Source: Vulcanimicrobiota bacterium (GTDB lineage Bacteria; Vulcanimicrobiota; Vulcanimicrobiia; Vulcanimicrobiales; Vulcanimicrobiaceae). Taken from it: a DNA stretch of 10,982 nt. The stretch spans positions 1-10,982 of the forward strand of contig DAHUYY010000044.1 in the NCBI GenBank assembly GCA_027306845.1, in the 5' to 3' direction. The position numbers were made by a program, and so were the translations under genes. Below, piece after piece: positions 1-5,567 of this stretch. Under the pieces are notes generated by a model. It searched no databases and had not been told where the DNA came from. It was given only the letters and a program-made list of their open reading frames with translations. How positions within the stretch are numbered: the stretch's first letter is position 1; every line of letters begins with the position of its first letter.

Positions 1-13
1 CATGTGATATCAC
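1..13 (-). CDS. Probable 5' start of an unidentified downstream gene (partial)
   Basis: Only four codons lie inside the window, so the product cannot be identified. On the minus strand a GTG at 13-11 overlaps the TGA stop (12-10) of the SDR epimerase in a GTGA arrangement. A strong purine-rich ribosome site (GGGAGGA, 25-19) sits 6 bases before the GTG. An ATG at 3-1, in a different frame, is also possible but would lie about 16 bases from that site, which is too far for a good start. The gene would be the third member of a SIS, SDR and unknown-gene operon and may belong to the same sugar-nucleotide pathway. That is inference from position only. Confidence 0.35.
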
Positions 14-1002
14 TTCGTTCCTCCCAGATGTGCGAACCACGCCGCCGTGGCCTCCCGGATGGCATCGGAACCCCACACCGGCGCATCGACCCAGTCGGCG
101 ATGTGCTCCAGCATACGCTCGACCCCCTCCTCGAAAGGCACGCGCGCGCGCCACCCAAGCAAACGCTGCGCTTTAGCCACGTCGGCAAACGTGCAATCCG
201 GCTCGCCGGGACGCTTCGGAATGTGTTCCACTGGACCGCCCAGTAATTGCACTAGACGATTGACGCTGTATGTCCCGCCGCTGCCGAGGTTGATCGCCTC
301 GCCTGCTATGGAAGAGGCTGCTGCCATTGTCAATCCATCGACGATATCGCCGACATAGGTGAAATCGCGCGTTTGGGTGCCGTCGCCCACGACGGTATAG
401 GGTCGGCCTGCCAGCTTCTGCGCGAGAAATACGCCGAACACCGCTCCGTACGTCCCCGACGTTCGCGCCCGTGGTCCGAACACGTTAAAAAAACGCAGCG
501 ATACCGTCGGAATTCGATAGACCGATCCCCAATGCAACGCGAGGCACTCGCCAAGATATTTGGTCAAAGCATATGGGTACTGCGGCCGTACCGCTGCAGT
601 CTCGGGGGTTGGAAATTCGTCGGGGATCCCGTAGCAAGAGGACGACGCCGCGTAAACCAAGCGACGTACGCCGTGGCGACGAGCAGCTTCGACAACGGCA
701 AACGTTCCGTTCACGTTTGCGTGATAATAGTCACCCGGCCGTTCGATGGAGGGCACGATATCTGCGAGCGCGGCGAGATGAAAGACTACCTCGGCTCCAG
801 CAAACAAGGCGCCGGCGAGAGGGTCGTTGACGTCGAGCGCGTGAAACGACAGGTTCGGGTGGTCCCGAACGCCTGCGAGGTTCTTTGCGCGCCCAACCGC
901 AAGATTGTCGATGACGACGACTTCATGCCCGTCGGCGAGCAGTCGATCGACGAGATGACTTCCGATAAAGCCGGCGCCGCCAGTAACAACGACGCGGCTC
1001 AT
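10..1002 (-). CDS. Extended-SDR NAD-dependent sugar-nucleotide epimerase/dehydratase
   Basis: This 330-residue cytoplasmic enzyme belongs to the extended short-chain dehydrogenase family that includes UDP-glucose/UDP-GlcNAc 4-epimerases. The sequence shows the N-terminal Rossmann motif GGAGFIGS (residues 8-15), the serine patch of the active site (120-122, before CYG) and the catalytic pair Tyr144-x3-Lys148. The GDGTQTRDFTYVGD segment (207-219) is typical of substrate-binding regions of this family. The substrate cannot be read from the sequence; 4-epimerisation of a UDP- or other NDP-hexose is the most likely reaction, and a role in heptose or 6-deoxy-sugar modification is possible. About 25 residues after the usual C-terminus (roughly 306-330) look like an extension. 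The ATG overlaps the stop of the upstream SIS gene by 4 bases (ATGA) with no clear ribosome site, so translation is probably coupled to it. Confidence 0.85.
   Translation of the reverse strand: MSRVVVTGGAGFIGSHLVDRLLADGHEVVVIDNLAVGRAKNLAGVRDHPNLSFHALDVNDPLAGALFAGAEVVFHLAALADIVPSIERPGDYYHANVNGTFAVVEAARRHGVRRLVYAASSSCYGIPDEFPTPETAAVRPQYPYALTKYLGECLALHWGSVYRIPTVSLRFFNVFGPRARTSGTYGAVFGVFLAQKLAGRPYTVVGDGTQTRDFTYVGDIVDGLTMAAASSIAGEAINLGSGGTYSVNRLVQLLGGPVEHIPKRPGEPDCTFADVAKAQRLLGWRARVPFEEGVERMLEHIADWVDAPVWGSDAIREATAAWFAHLGGTK
19..25 (-). promoter_or_regulatory. Shine-Dalgarno site inside the 3' end of the SDR gene
   Basis: The minus strand reads GGGAGGA at 25-19, within the last codons of the SDR epimerase. 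Its spacing of 6 bases to the GTG at 13-11 is near ideal, and this is what favours the GTG over the ATG at 3-1 as the start of the next gene. It is one of only a few good Shine-Dalgarno sequences in the window. Confidence 0.45.
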
Positions 1003-1595
1003 GCGCGCGCAGCTGACGTGGAGTCACCGGCGGGGCTATCGTCAATCCGTTCGCGCAGCGCCATAGCTATGGCATGATTGAGGACAAGGTGCCCATCCTC
1101 TTGCTGGCCGATATGCACCGCCGGCACAATGACTCGAAGGTGCGCGCGCTCTGCCAGCCTGCCGCCGGGCGAGCCGCAAAGACCGACGACGAGAGCACCG
1201 TTTTCCATTGCGTAGTCGATTGCTTTTATGACGTTGGGGGAATTCCCTGACCCGGAGACCGCAATAACGACATCTCCCGACTCCATAAGCGTTCGCAGTT
1301 GCTCGACGAACACATCTTCAAAGGTTTGATCGTTGCCGTATGCCGTCATCAACGGAACGTTATCGGTTAACGAGACGGCGCGCACTCGCGCCCTTCCGTC
1401 AATTCGCGTGAACTTGCTCAGATCGTTCATCATGTGGGAGGCGGTCGCGGCACTGCCGCCGTTCCCAAGAATAAAGATCGTCCCTCCGCGTTCCCAAACG
1501 CCGAATAGGGCTTCCACGACGGCTCGCACGTCGTCGCGCGAGATGGCGCGAATCGCCGCTTCCACTTCGGATAAGTATCGTTCGGTTGCGTCCAT
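999..1595 (-). CDS. SIS-domain phosphosugar isomerase, GmhA/DiaA-like
   Basis: The 198-residue protein matches the sedoheptulose-7-phosphate isomerase family, which makes D-glycero-D-manno-heptose 7-phosphate for surface heptose. Family landmarks are GNGGSAA (44-50), AYGNDQTFEDVF (85-96), the phosphate-binding SGSGNSPNVIKA (114-125) and a C-terminal His (174) matching the catalytic His180 of E. coli GmhA. However, the HFAEEL motif of GmhA is here HMMNDL (54-59), so the catalytic Glu65 position is Asp58. Activity may therefore be altered, or the protein may be a DiaA-like or non-heptose sugar-phosphate isomerase. Length is normal for the family, apart from a short Ser/Ala-rich tail. It is the first gene of a minus-strand unit and overlaps the SDR gene by 4 bases. 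A weak GGA precedes its ATG. Confidence 0.85.
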   Translation of the reverse strand: MDATERYLSEVEAAIRAISRDDVRAVVEALFGVWERGGTIFILGNGGSAATASHMMNDLSKFTRIDGRARVRAVSLTDNVPLMTAYGNDQTFEDVFVEQLRTLMESGDVVIAVSGSGNSPNVIKAIDYAMENGALVVGLCGSPGGRLAERAHLRVIVPAVHIGQQEDGHLVLNHAIAMALRERIDDSPAGDSTSAARA

Positions 1596-1678
1596 AGGTC
1601 CGATAGAATATCGGTCGAAGCTCGGCTAAGATTTAGGTCGCAGGGGTTTGCGCTCGTTTCGGGGGACGTAATACCGAC
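1596..1678. promoter_or_regulatory. Divergent intergenic region between the SIS gene and rfbF
   Basis: These 83 bases separate divergent start codons and must carry the signals for both genes. On the plus strand a weak -10-like TAAGAT occurs at 1627-1632 without a convincing -35 partner. On the minus strand TATTCT (1611-1606) resembles a -10 but lies too close to the SIS start for a normal leader. A GGGGGA purine stretch at 1661-1666 may serve as the rfbF ribosome site, although its spacing to the ATG is long (12 bases). No promoter can be assigned with confidence. Confidence 0.4.
1600..1614. repeat. Perfect inverted repeat, 6-base arms with 3-base spacer
   Basis: CCGATA (1600-1605), GAA, then TATCGG (1609-1614) form a perfect inverted repeat placed 5 to 19 bases upstream of the SIS gene start. 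It could be an operator, or a small hairpin in the SIS leader that covers its ribosome site. The arms are short enough for a chance origin. No second copy was noticed at the other divergent regions. Confidence 0.4.
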
Positions 1679-2452
1679 ATGAAAGCCATTATACTCGCGG
1701 GAGGGCTGGGTACTCGCATCAGCGAGGAGACCCTGCTTCGGCCGAAACCGATGATCGATCTCGGCGGCAAGCCGGTTCTTTGGCACGTGATGAAGACGTA
1801 TTCGCACTGGGGCATCAACGATTTTATCGTGTGCTGCGGATACCGCGGTTACATGATCAAGGAGTATTTTCACAACTACGCCTTGCACATGTCCGATGTG
1901 ACGATCGACCTGCGGGAAGATGCGCTGACGGTGCATCGCAGCGACGTCGAGCCGTGGAAGATCACGTTGGTGGATACCGGAGAGGCCACTCAGACGGGCG
2001 GGCGCCTCAAACGAGTGCGCCGTTACCTCGAGCCTGGTGAGCTCTTCTGCTTCACCTACGGCGACGGCCTAAGCGACGTCAACGTTGCGGACACCATCGC
2101 GTTTCATCGGTCGCAAGGCGCTTTGGCCACCCTCACGGCAGTTCAGCCGCCCGGACGATTCGGACAGATCGAACTCTCGGAGCACCGCATCACCTCGTTC
2201 CGGGAGAAACCTCCGGGTGACGGGGTCTGGATCAATGGCGGATACTTCGTACTGCATCCCGACGTCATCGATTACATCGAAGGGGATGAGACGGTTTGGG
2301 AGCGAGAGCCGATGGAGCGTCTTGCGCTCGAGCATAACCTCGCCGCTTACAAGCACGGCGGCTTTTGGCAACCGATGGACACTATGCGCGACAAGACGCT
2401 CCTCGAAAACCTTTGGGCGGGGGGCCGCCCGCCGTGGAAAGTCTGGGACTAG
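1679..2452 (+). CDS. rfbF: Glucose-1-phosphate cytidylyltransferase
   Basis: This enzyme joins CTP and glucose 1-phosphate to give CDP-glucose and pyrophosphate in the cytoplasm, the entry step to CDP-linked deoxy sugars. The 257-residue length is that of RfbF/DdhA. The nucleotidyltransferase signature is intact: GGLGTR (8-13), RPKP (21-24), a metal-binding YGDGLSD (127-133), and family-specific stretches at ILWH-like 33-36 (VLWH), CCGYRGYMIKEYF (52-64), DTGEATQTGGRLKR (99-112) and FWQPMDTMRDK (229-239). The start gives the canonical MKAIILAGG N-terminus. The usual partner rfbG lies 4.3 kb away on the opposite strand instead of directly downstream. The stop codon shares its bases with the stop of the convergent acetyltransferase gene. 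Confidence 0.96.
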   Translation: MKAIILAGGLGTRISEETLLRPKPMIDLGGKPVLWHVMKTYSHWGINDFIVCCGYRGYMIKEYFHNYALHMSDVTIDLREDALTVHRSDVEPWKITLVDTGEATQTGGRLKRVRRYLEPGELFCFTYGDGLSDVNVADTIAFHRSQGALATLTAVQPPGRFGQIELSEHRITSFREKPPGDGVWINGGYFVLHPDVIDYIEGDETVWEREPMERLALEHNLAAYKHGGFWQPMDTMRDKTLLENLWAGGRPPWKVWD

Positions 2453-3090
2453 CGCACGCGCAGCACGCGCGCGGGGTTCCCTGCCACAACCACGCCCGCC
2501 TCGACGTTCCGTGTCACGACGCTGCCCGCGCCCACGATGCTTCCGGCGCCGATTGCCACACGCGGCAGCACGACCGCTCCGCTTCCAACGAACGCGCCTC
2601 TGCCGACGCTCACGCAGCCGGCCAAGGTCGCACCCGGGCCGATGTGAACGCCCGCCTCAAGCTCGCACTCGTGATCGACGCTCGCGCGCGTGTTTACGAT
2701 ACAAGCCTCGCCTATTCTCGCGCGAGCCGCCACCACGGATCCTGCCAGCAACTGGCTCCCCTTGCCGACGGCGGCGTTGGAGGCCACATATGCCGCCGGA
2801 TGGACCGCCGTGGCAACGCCTATGCCGTTCCGTTCGAAAGCAGCCTGAACTTCGAGCCGGTCCGGGCCGCGCGAGCCGCCGATCGCCGCAAGCCCCATCA
2901 CGGGACCGGGAGCGCGCTGTTCGAGCCAGCGCCGGAATCCCTCGTCGCCGAAGTAGAGCGGCACGCCCTCCAGCGCCGGCGTCGCCAGCGGATCGCTGTC
3001 GAAGAGTGCCTCGATGGGGACGCCCAGGCGCTCGTAAAGCTCGGCGAGGACGATCGCTTGTCCGGTGGATCCCCACAGCACGATTCGCAT
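2449..3090 (-). CDS. NeuD/PglD-family sugar acetyltransferase (left-handed beta-helix)
   Basis: The protein has the two-domain build of sialic-acid NeuD and PglD-type N-acetyltransferases. An N-terminal Rossmann-like sugar-nucleotide-binding domain (MRIVLWGSTGQA, 1-12, to about residue 90) is followed by hexapeptide repeats (about 100-190) ending in the usual AGNPARVL cap (203-210). His140 in the TRASVDHECEL stretch matches the general-base His of PglD. It probably acetylates the amino group of a nucleotide-activated amino sugar, which fits the neighbouring aminotransferase. I chose the ATG at 3090 because MRIVLWG is the usual family N-terminus. A GTG at 3111 has a better ribosome site (GGAGG at 3125-3121, 9 bases away) and would add seven residues; an ATG at 3120 abuts that site and is unlikely. 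The 213-residue length is normal. Confidence 0.85.
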   Translation of the reverse strand: MRIVLWGSTGQAIVLAELYERLGVPIEALFDSDPLATPALEGVPLYFGDEGFRRWLEQRAPGPVMGLAAIGGSRGPDRLEVQAAFERNGIGVATAVHPAAYVASNAAVGKGSQLLAGSVVAARARIGEACIVNTRASVDHECELEAGVHIGPGATLAGCVSVGRGAFVGSGAVVLPRVAIGAGSIVGAGSVVTRNVEAGVVVAGNPARVLRVR

Positions 3091-3201
3091 GCACGCCGAT
3101 TGGCCTTCCACATAACGCATCCTCCGCTCAACGCACCCATTCTCTTAGCCGATGACTGAAGTTGAGCCGTTCAACCGCCGTCGACACGAAAAAGGAGCAC
3201 C
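3091..3201. promoter_or_regulatory. Divergent intergenic region between acetyltransferase and aminotransferase genes
   Basis: The region separates two divergent genes and should contain both promoters and the leader of the aminotransferase. Its acetyltransferase-proximal end may be coding if the GTG at 3111 is used. A short inverted repeat GTTGA-GCCGT-TCAAC lies at 3161-3175. I could not find a convincing pair of -35 and -10 hexamers on either strand. Confidence 0.35.
3192..3197 (+). promoter_or_regulatory. Shine-Dalgarno site for the aminotransferase
   Basis: AAGGAG sits 4 bases before the ATG at 3202, close to a consensus ribosome site. It is the strongest in the window and fixes the aminotransferase start. 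Confidence 0.75.
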
Positions 3202-4527
3202 ATGCAGGCAATCCGACAGGGCGTCGGTGAGACCCTCGAACACATTCCGGTGTTCGCGCCCCACATCGGTGTCGACACGCTCAAACATCTGACTGATGCG
3301 CTGGATGTCGGCTGGCTTGGAATGGGAGCCACGACCAAAGACTTCGAGGAGCGCATCGCCGCGTATCTGGAGTTGGATGGGCGTCACGTCGTTGCCACCA
3401 ATACCGGGACCTCGGCTCTCCACATCGCCCTGCTCGCCGCAGGCGTCGGACCGGGCGATGAGGTTATCGTCCCGTCCTTCAACTACGTTGCCGATCACCA
3501 GGCGATCCGGTATACCGGAGCGGATGTCGTCATGTGCGACGTGCGCGACGATAATCTCGGGATCGACGTTGAGAAGGCGCGGCGGCTCGTAACCAGCCGA
3601 ACCAAAGCGCTCATCCCCCTGCATTTCGCCGGCATTCCGTGCGACCGCAAAGCAACGTACGCTCTCGCGCGCGAGTTCGGGCTCCGCGTCGTCGAGGATG
3701 CATGCCATGCCCTCGGCAGCACGATCGATGGAGCGAAGATAGGCAGCGACGGCGACATCGCGTGCTTTAGTTTCGACCCGGTCAAAATCATCACGTCGAT
3801 CGACGGCGGCTGCGTCGTCGTCAACAGCGAGGAAGAGCTTGCCAAACTGCAGCACCTTCGGCTCCTCGGCGTCGATAAAGACACGACCGAACGGTACAAA
3901 AACGCGCGAGCCTGGGAATACGACGTCGTCGATCAAGGCTATCGCTACCACCTGACAAACATTATGGCCAGCGTGGGCGTTTCGCAGATCAAACGGATCG
4001 ACGAATTCATCGTCAGCCGCCGGCTCGTTTGCGAACGCTATAGCCGAGCGTTTTCGTCGTTAGACGGAGCGCGCGTGCTACGCCTGGATTACGCGGACGT
4101 GAGCCCATTTATTTACAGCCTGCGAGTGCTCGGAAACCGTCGCACGGAGCTCATCGAGCACCTAAAGGAACGCGGCATCGCCGCAGGCATACACTTCATG
4201 CCCGTGCACCATCACTCGTATTTCTCGCACTGCCGTCGCGACGACATGGCCGTAACTGATCGCGTCGCCTCCGAAGTTGTTACGCTCCCGCTGCATTCGA
4301 ATATGAAGCCCGCATTCGTCGAGCGCGTGATCGACGGCGTCTGCATTTTTTTAGTTAAACATGCAGCTCTCGATCGAAACATCGGAATTAAAAACATACC
4401 TTCGCAACCAACTGCGTTTTCATTTCCCGGTTGCGGAGGATGCCTTTGCCGGCTTCGACGAGGTCGTCGACGAAGCGTTACTCCGGCTCGCCACGTGTTT
4501 TCGAGACGTCATTCTTCCAGGATATAG
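3202..4527 (+). CDS. DegT/DnrJ/EryC1-family PLP-dependent sugar aminotransferase
   Basis: This family transfers an amino group, usually from glutamate, to a keto carbon of a nucleotide-linked sugar using pyridoxal phosphate. Visible landmarks are NTGTSALHIALLAAG (67-81), EDACHALGS (165-173) with Asp166 placed to bind the cofactor nitrogen, and FSFDPVK (189-195) with Lys195 as the Schiff-base lysine. Because Lys is present, this is not an RfbH-type 3-dehydratase, which carries His there. The expected reaction is amination of a CDP-4-keto-6-deoxy sugar, probably at C4. Family homology ends around residue 383; the last 58 residues are Arg/Ser-rich and overlap the next gene in another frame. A T7 run at 4346-4352 sits exactly where the family ends. 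Six Ts would give a stop at 4352-4354 and eight a stop at 4356-4358, so a frameshift or sequencing error is likely. Confidence 0.88.
   Translation: MQAIRQGVGETLEHIPVFAPHIGVDTLKHLTDALDVGWLGMGATTKDFEERIAAYLELDGRHVVATNTGTSALHIALLAAGVGPGDEVIVPSFNYVADHQAIRYTGADVVMCDVRDDNLGIDVEKARRLVTSRTKALIPLHFAGIPCDRKATYALAREFGLRVVEDACHALGSTIDGAKIGSDGDIACFSFDPVKIITSIDGGCVVVNSEEELAKLQHLRLLGVDKDTTERYKNARAWEYDVVDQGYRYHLTNIMASVGVSQIKRIDEFIVSRRLVCERYSRAFSSLDGARVLRLDYADVSPFIYSLRVLGNRRTELIEHLKERGIAAGIHFMPVHHHSYFSHCRRDDMAVTDRVASEVVTLPLHSNMKPAFVERVIDGVCIFLVKHAALDRNIGIKNIPSQPTAFSFPGCGGCLCRLRRGRRRSVTPARHVFSRRHSSRI
4346..4352 (+). repeat. T7 homopolymer at the aminotransferase C-terminus
   Basis: Seven consecutive T residues fall in codons 382-384 of the aminotransferase. 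In the frame given, reading continues past the run to 4527. Loss or gain of one T would produce an immediate stop (4352-4354 or 4356-4358), ending the protein just before the next ATG at 4361. The run is a plausible site for an assembly error or a real indel, and less plausibly for polymerase slippage. Confidence 0.6.
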
Positions 4528-5023
4528 GAAAAACGGCGAGCCTTTTTTCAACCATCTCCACGCAGATCAAAATGCGAGTTTCTACTACTTTTGCGCCAAC
4601 AGCGCTTATCGGATGGGGTTCTCAGAGCTTGCGTCGCTGTTCTTTCTGTTTAATAAAATGCAGAACGGCCTGGTTTGTATGTACGATACCGTGCTGCCGG
4701 ACGTCTTTTTGCTCATCCACACGGTCGGCACGGTGCTCGGCAAGGCCTCATACGGCTCCAACTTCGTAGCTTACCAGAACGTCACCGTCGGGACGGAATC
4801 CGGGCGTCAACCGGCGATCGGGGACAACGTGGTCATTTACGGCGGCTCGATGATCCTCGGCCAGACGAGCCTTGGTAGCGGCTCGGTCGTTTCCGCGAAT
4901 TCGACGGTGATCGACGACAGCGTCCCGCCCGACCACATCGCCATCGGTCGATCTCCGCAGCTCCTGATCAAAGCCCGGCGCCGCGATTTCATGCACCAGT
5001 ACTGGGAGCGGGCTTCGCGATAG
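4361..5023 (+). CDS. CysE-like hexapeptide-repeat O/N-acetyltransferase
   Basis: The 220-residue protein resembles serine acetyltransferases: a helical N-terminal part (about 1-110) and a C-terminal left-handed beta-helix (about 118-200). His120 in HTVGTVLGKA aligns with the catalytic His of the CysE HATGIVVGE motif. The segment YQNVTVGTESGRQPAIGDNV (138-157) matches the loop and coil typical of the family. The position next to a sugar aminotransferase suggests acetylation of a polysaccharide sugar or its nucleotide precursor, but real serine acetylation cannot be excluded. There is no clear ribosome site before the ATG, which fits coupled translation with the aminotransferase. The first 60 bases are only about 42% GC by hand count, poorer than the surrounding genes. 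Its stop is one base from the stop of the convergent epimerase gene. Confidence 0.8.
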   Translation: MQLSIETSELKTYLRNQLRFHFPVAEDAFAGFDEVVDEALLRLATCFRDVILPGYRKNGEPFFNHLHADQNASFYYFCANSAYRMGFSELASLFFLFNKMQNGLVCMYDTVLPDVFLLIHTVGTVLGKASYGSNFVAYQNVTVGTESGRQPAIGDNVVIYGGSMILGQTSLGSGSVVSANSTVIDDSVPPDHIAIGRSPQLLIKARRRDFMHQYWERASR

Positions 5024-5024
5024 C

Positions 5025-5567
5025 CTAGGGTAACGTCGCTTCCGCCAGCGTGGGCCAGGTGCGATCGGCGTTCGATAGCACGGTCGCATCACGCGGCCAG
5101 GCAATAGCGAGGGCCGGGTCGTCGAATCGAACGCCTCTGGCCGCTTGCGGAGCGTGAACGCCGGCGATGAGGTAGAGCGCTTCGGTGTCGTCTTCGAGCG
5201 TTTGATAGCCGTGCGCCAGGCCCTGGGGAATGTACAAGGCCAAGCGATTTGTATCGTCGAGCCGCACCCCGAACCACCGCCCGAAGGTCGGGCTATCGGC
5301 GCGCAGGTCCACGGCGACGTCAAACAGAGCCCCGCGCGTAGCGCGGACGAGCTTCGTTTCGCCGTGGGGCCGCACTTGGTAGTGCAATCCGCGAACGGTT
5401 CCGGCCTTGGCGTTGTGCGCGATACTGTGCTGATCGAATCGATCCACCAGGGCCCGGTCGCGAAACGTCTGCGCGTCGAACGTTCTCGCGAAAAATCCGC
5501 GTTCGTCGCGGCGCATCTCGGGTTCGATGATGAAAACGCCCTCAAGGGCGGTCGACGCAACGTTCAA
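5025..5567 (-). CDS. RmlC/RfbC-family 4-keto-6-deoxyhexose 3,5-epimerase, TTG start
   Basis: This cupin enzyme epimerises the carbons flanking the 4-keto group of a nucleotide-linked 6-deoxyhexose. It is 180 residues long, as usual. Conserved features are DERGFFART (21-29), VRGLHYQ (58-64) with catalytic His62, Lys72, SPTFGRW (92-98), GLAHGYQ (116-122), Tyr132, and Asp168 in the LSNAD segment. A second Tyr often found six residues after Tyr132 is His138 here. The known family substrate is dTDP-linked; this genomic setting points to a CDP-linked one, so it may act as a 3- or 5-mono-epimerase like NovW or EvaD. The start codon is TTG at 5567-5565, overlapping the TGA of the methyltransferase gene (TTGA). 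The resulting N-terminus, MNVASTALEGVFIIEP, fits the family and no in-frame ATG or GTG lies nearby. Expression is probably coupled to the upstream gene. Confidence 0.9.
   Translation of the reverse strand: MNVASTALEGVFIIEPEMRRDERGFFARTFDAQTFRDRALVDRFDQHSIAHNAKAGTVRGLHYQVRPHGETKLVRATRGALFDVAVDLRADSPTFGRWFGVRLDDTNRLALYIPQGLAHGYQTLEDDTEALYLIAGVHAPQAARGVRFDDPALAIAWPRDATVLSNADRTWPTLAEATLP

Noticed and set aside
373..1077. A 234-codon plus-strand frame opposite the SDR epimerase
   Set aside because: It is antisense to an intact SDR gene with all motifs, and shows no domain of its own.
2085..3155. A 356-codon plus-strand reading frame overlapping the 3' end of rfbF and the acetyltransferase gene
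   Set aside because: It is Arg/Pro/Ser-rich, lacks any recognisable motif, and runs across two clearly recognisable genes in other frames. It is a by-product of GC-rich codon use.
2365..3159. A 264-codon plus-strand frame antisense to the acetyltransferase gene
   Set aside because: The minus strand encodes an intact hexapeptide-repeat protein; the antisense frame has Ala/Arg/His-rich low-complexity content.
3145..3951. A 268-codon minus-strand frame opposite the aminotransferase
   Set aside because: It mirrors the aminotransferase coding region, has no family features and no good start signal.
3202..4527. RfbH (CDP-4-keto-6-deoxyglucose 3-dehydratase) identity for the DegT-family protein
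   Set aside because: RfbH carries His in place of the Schiff-base lysine. Here FSFDPVK has Lys195, and no RfbI-type reductase is nearby.
5025..5567. A standard dTDP-rhamnose pathway role for the epimerase
   Set aside because: RmlA, RmlB and RmlD are absent from the window and the gene is fused in operon with rfbG and a C-methyltransferase, so a CDP-sugar role is more likely.
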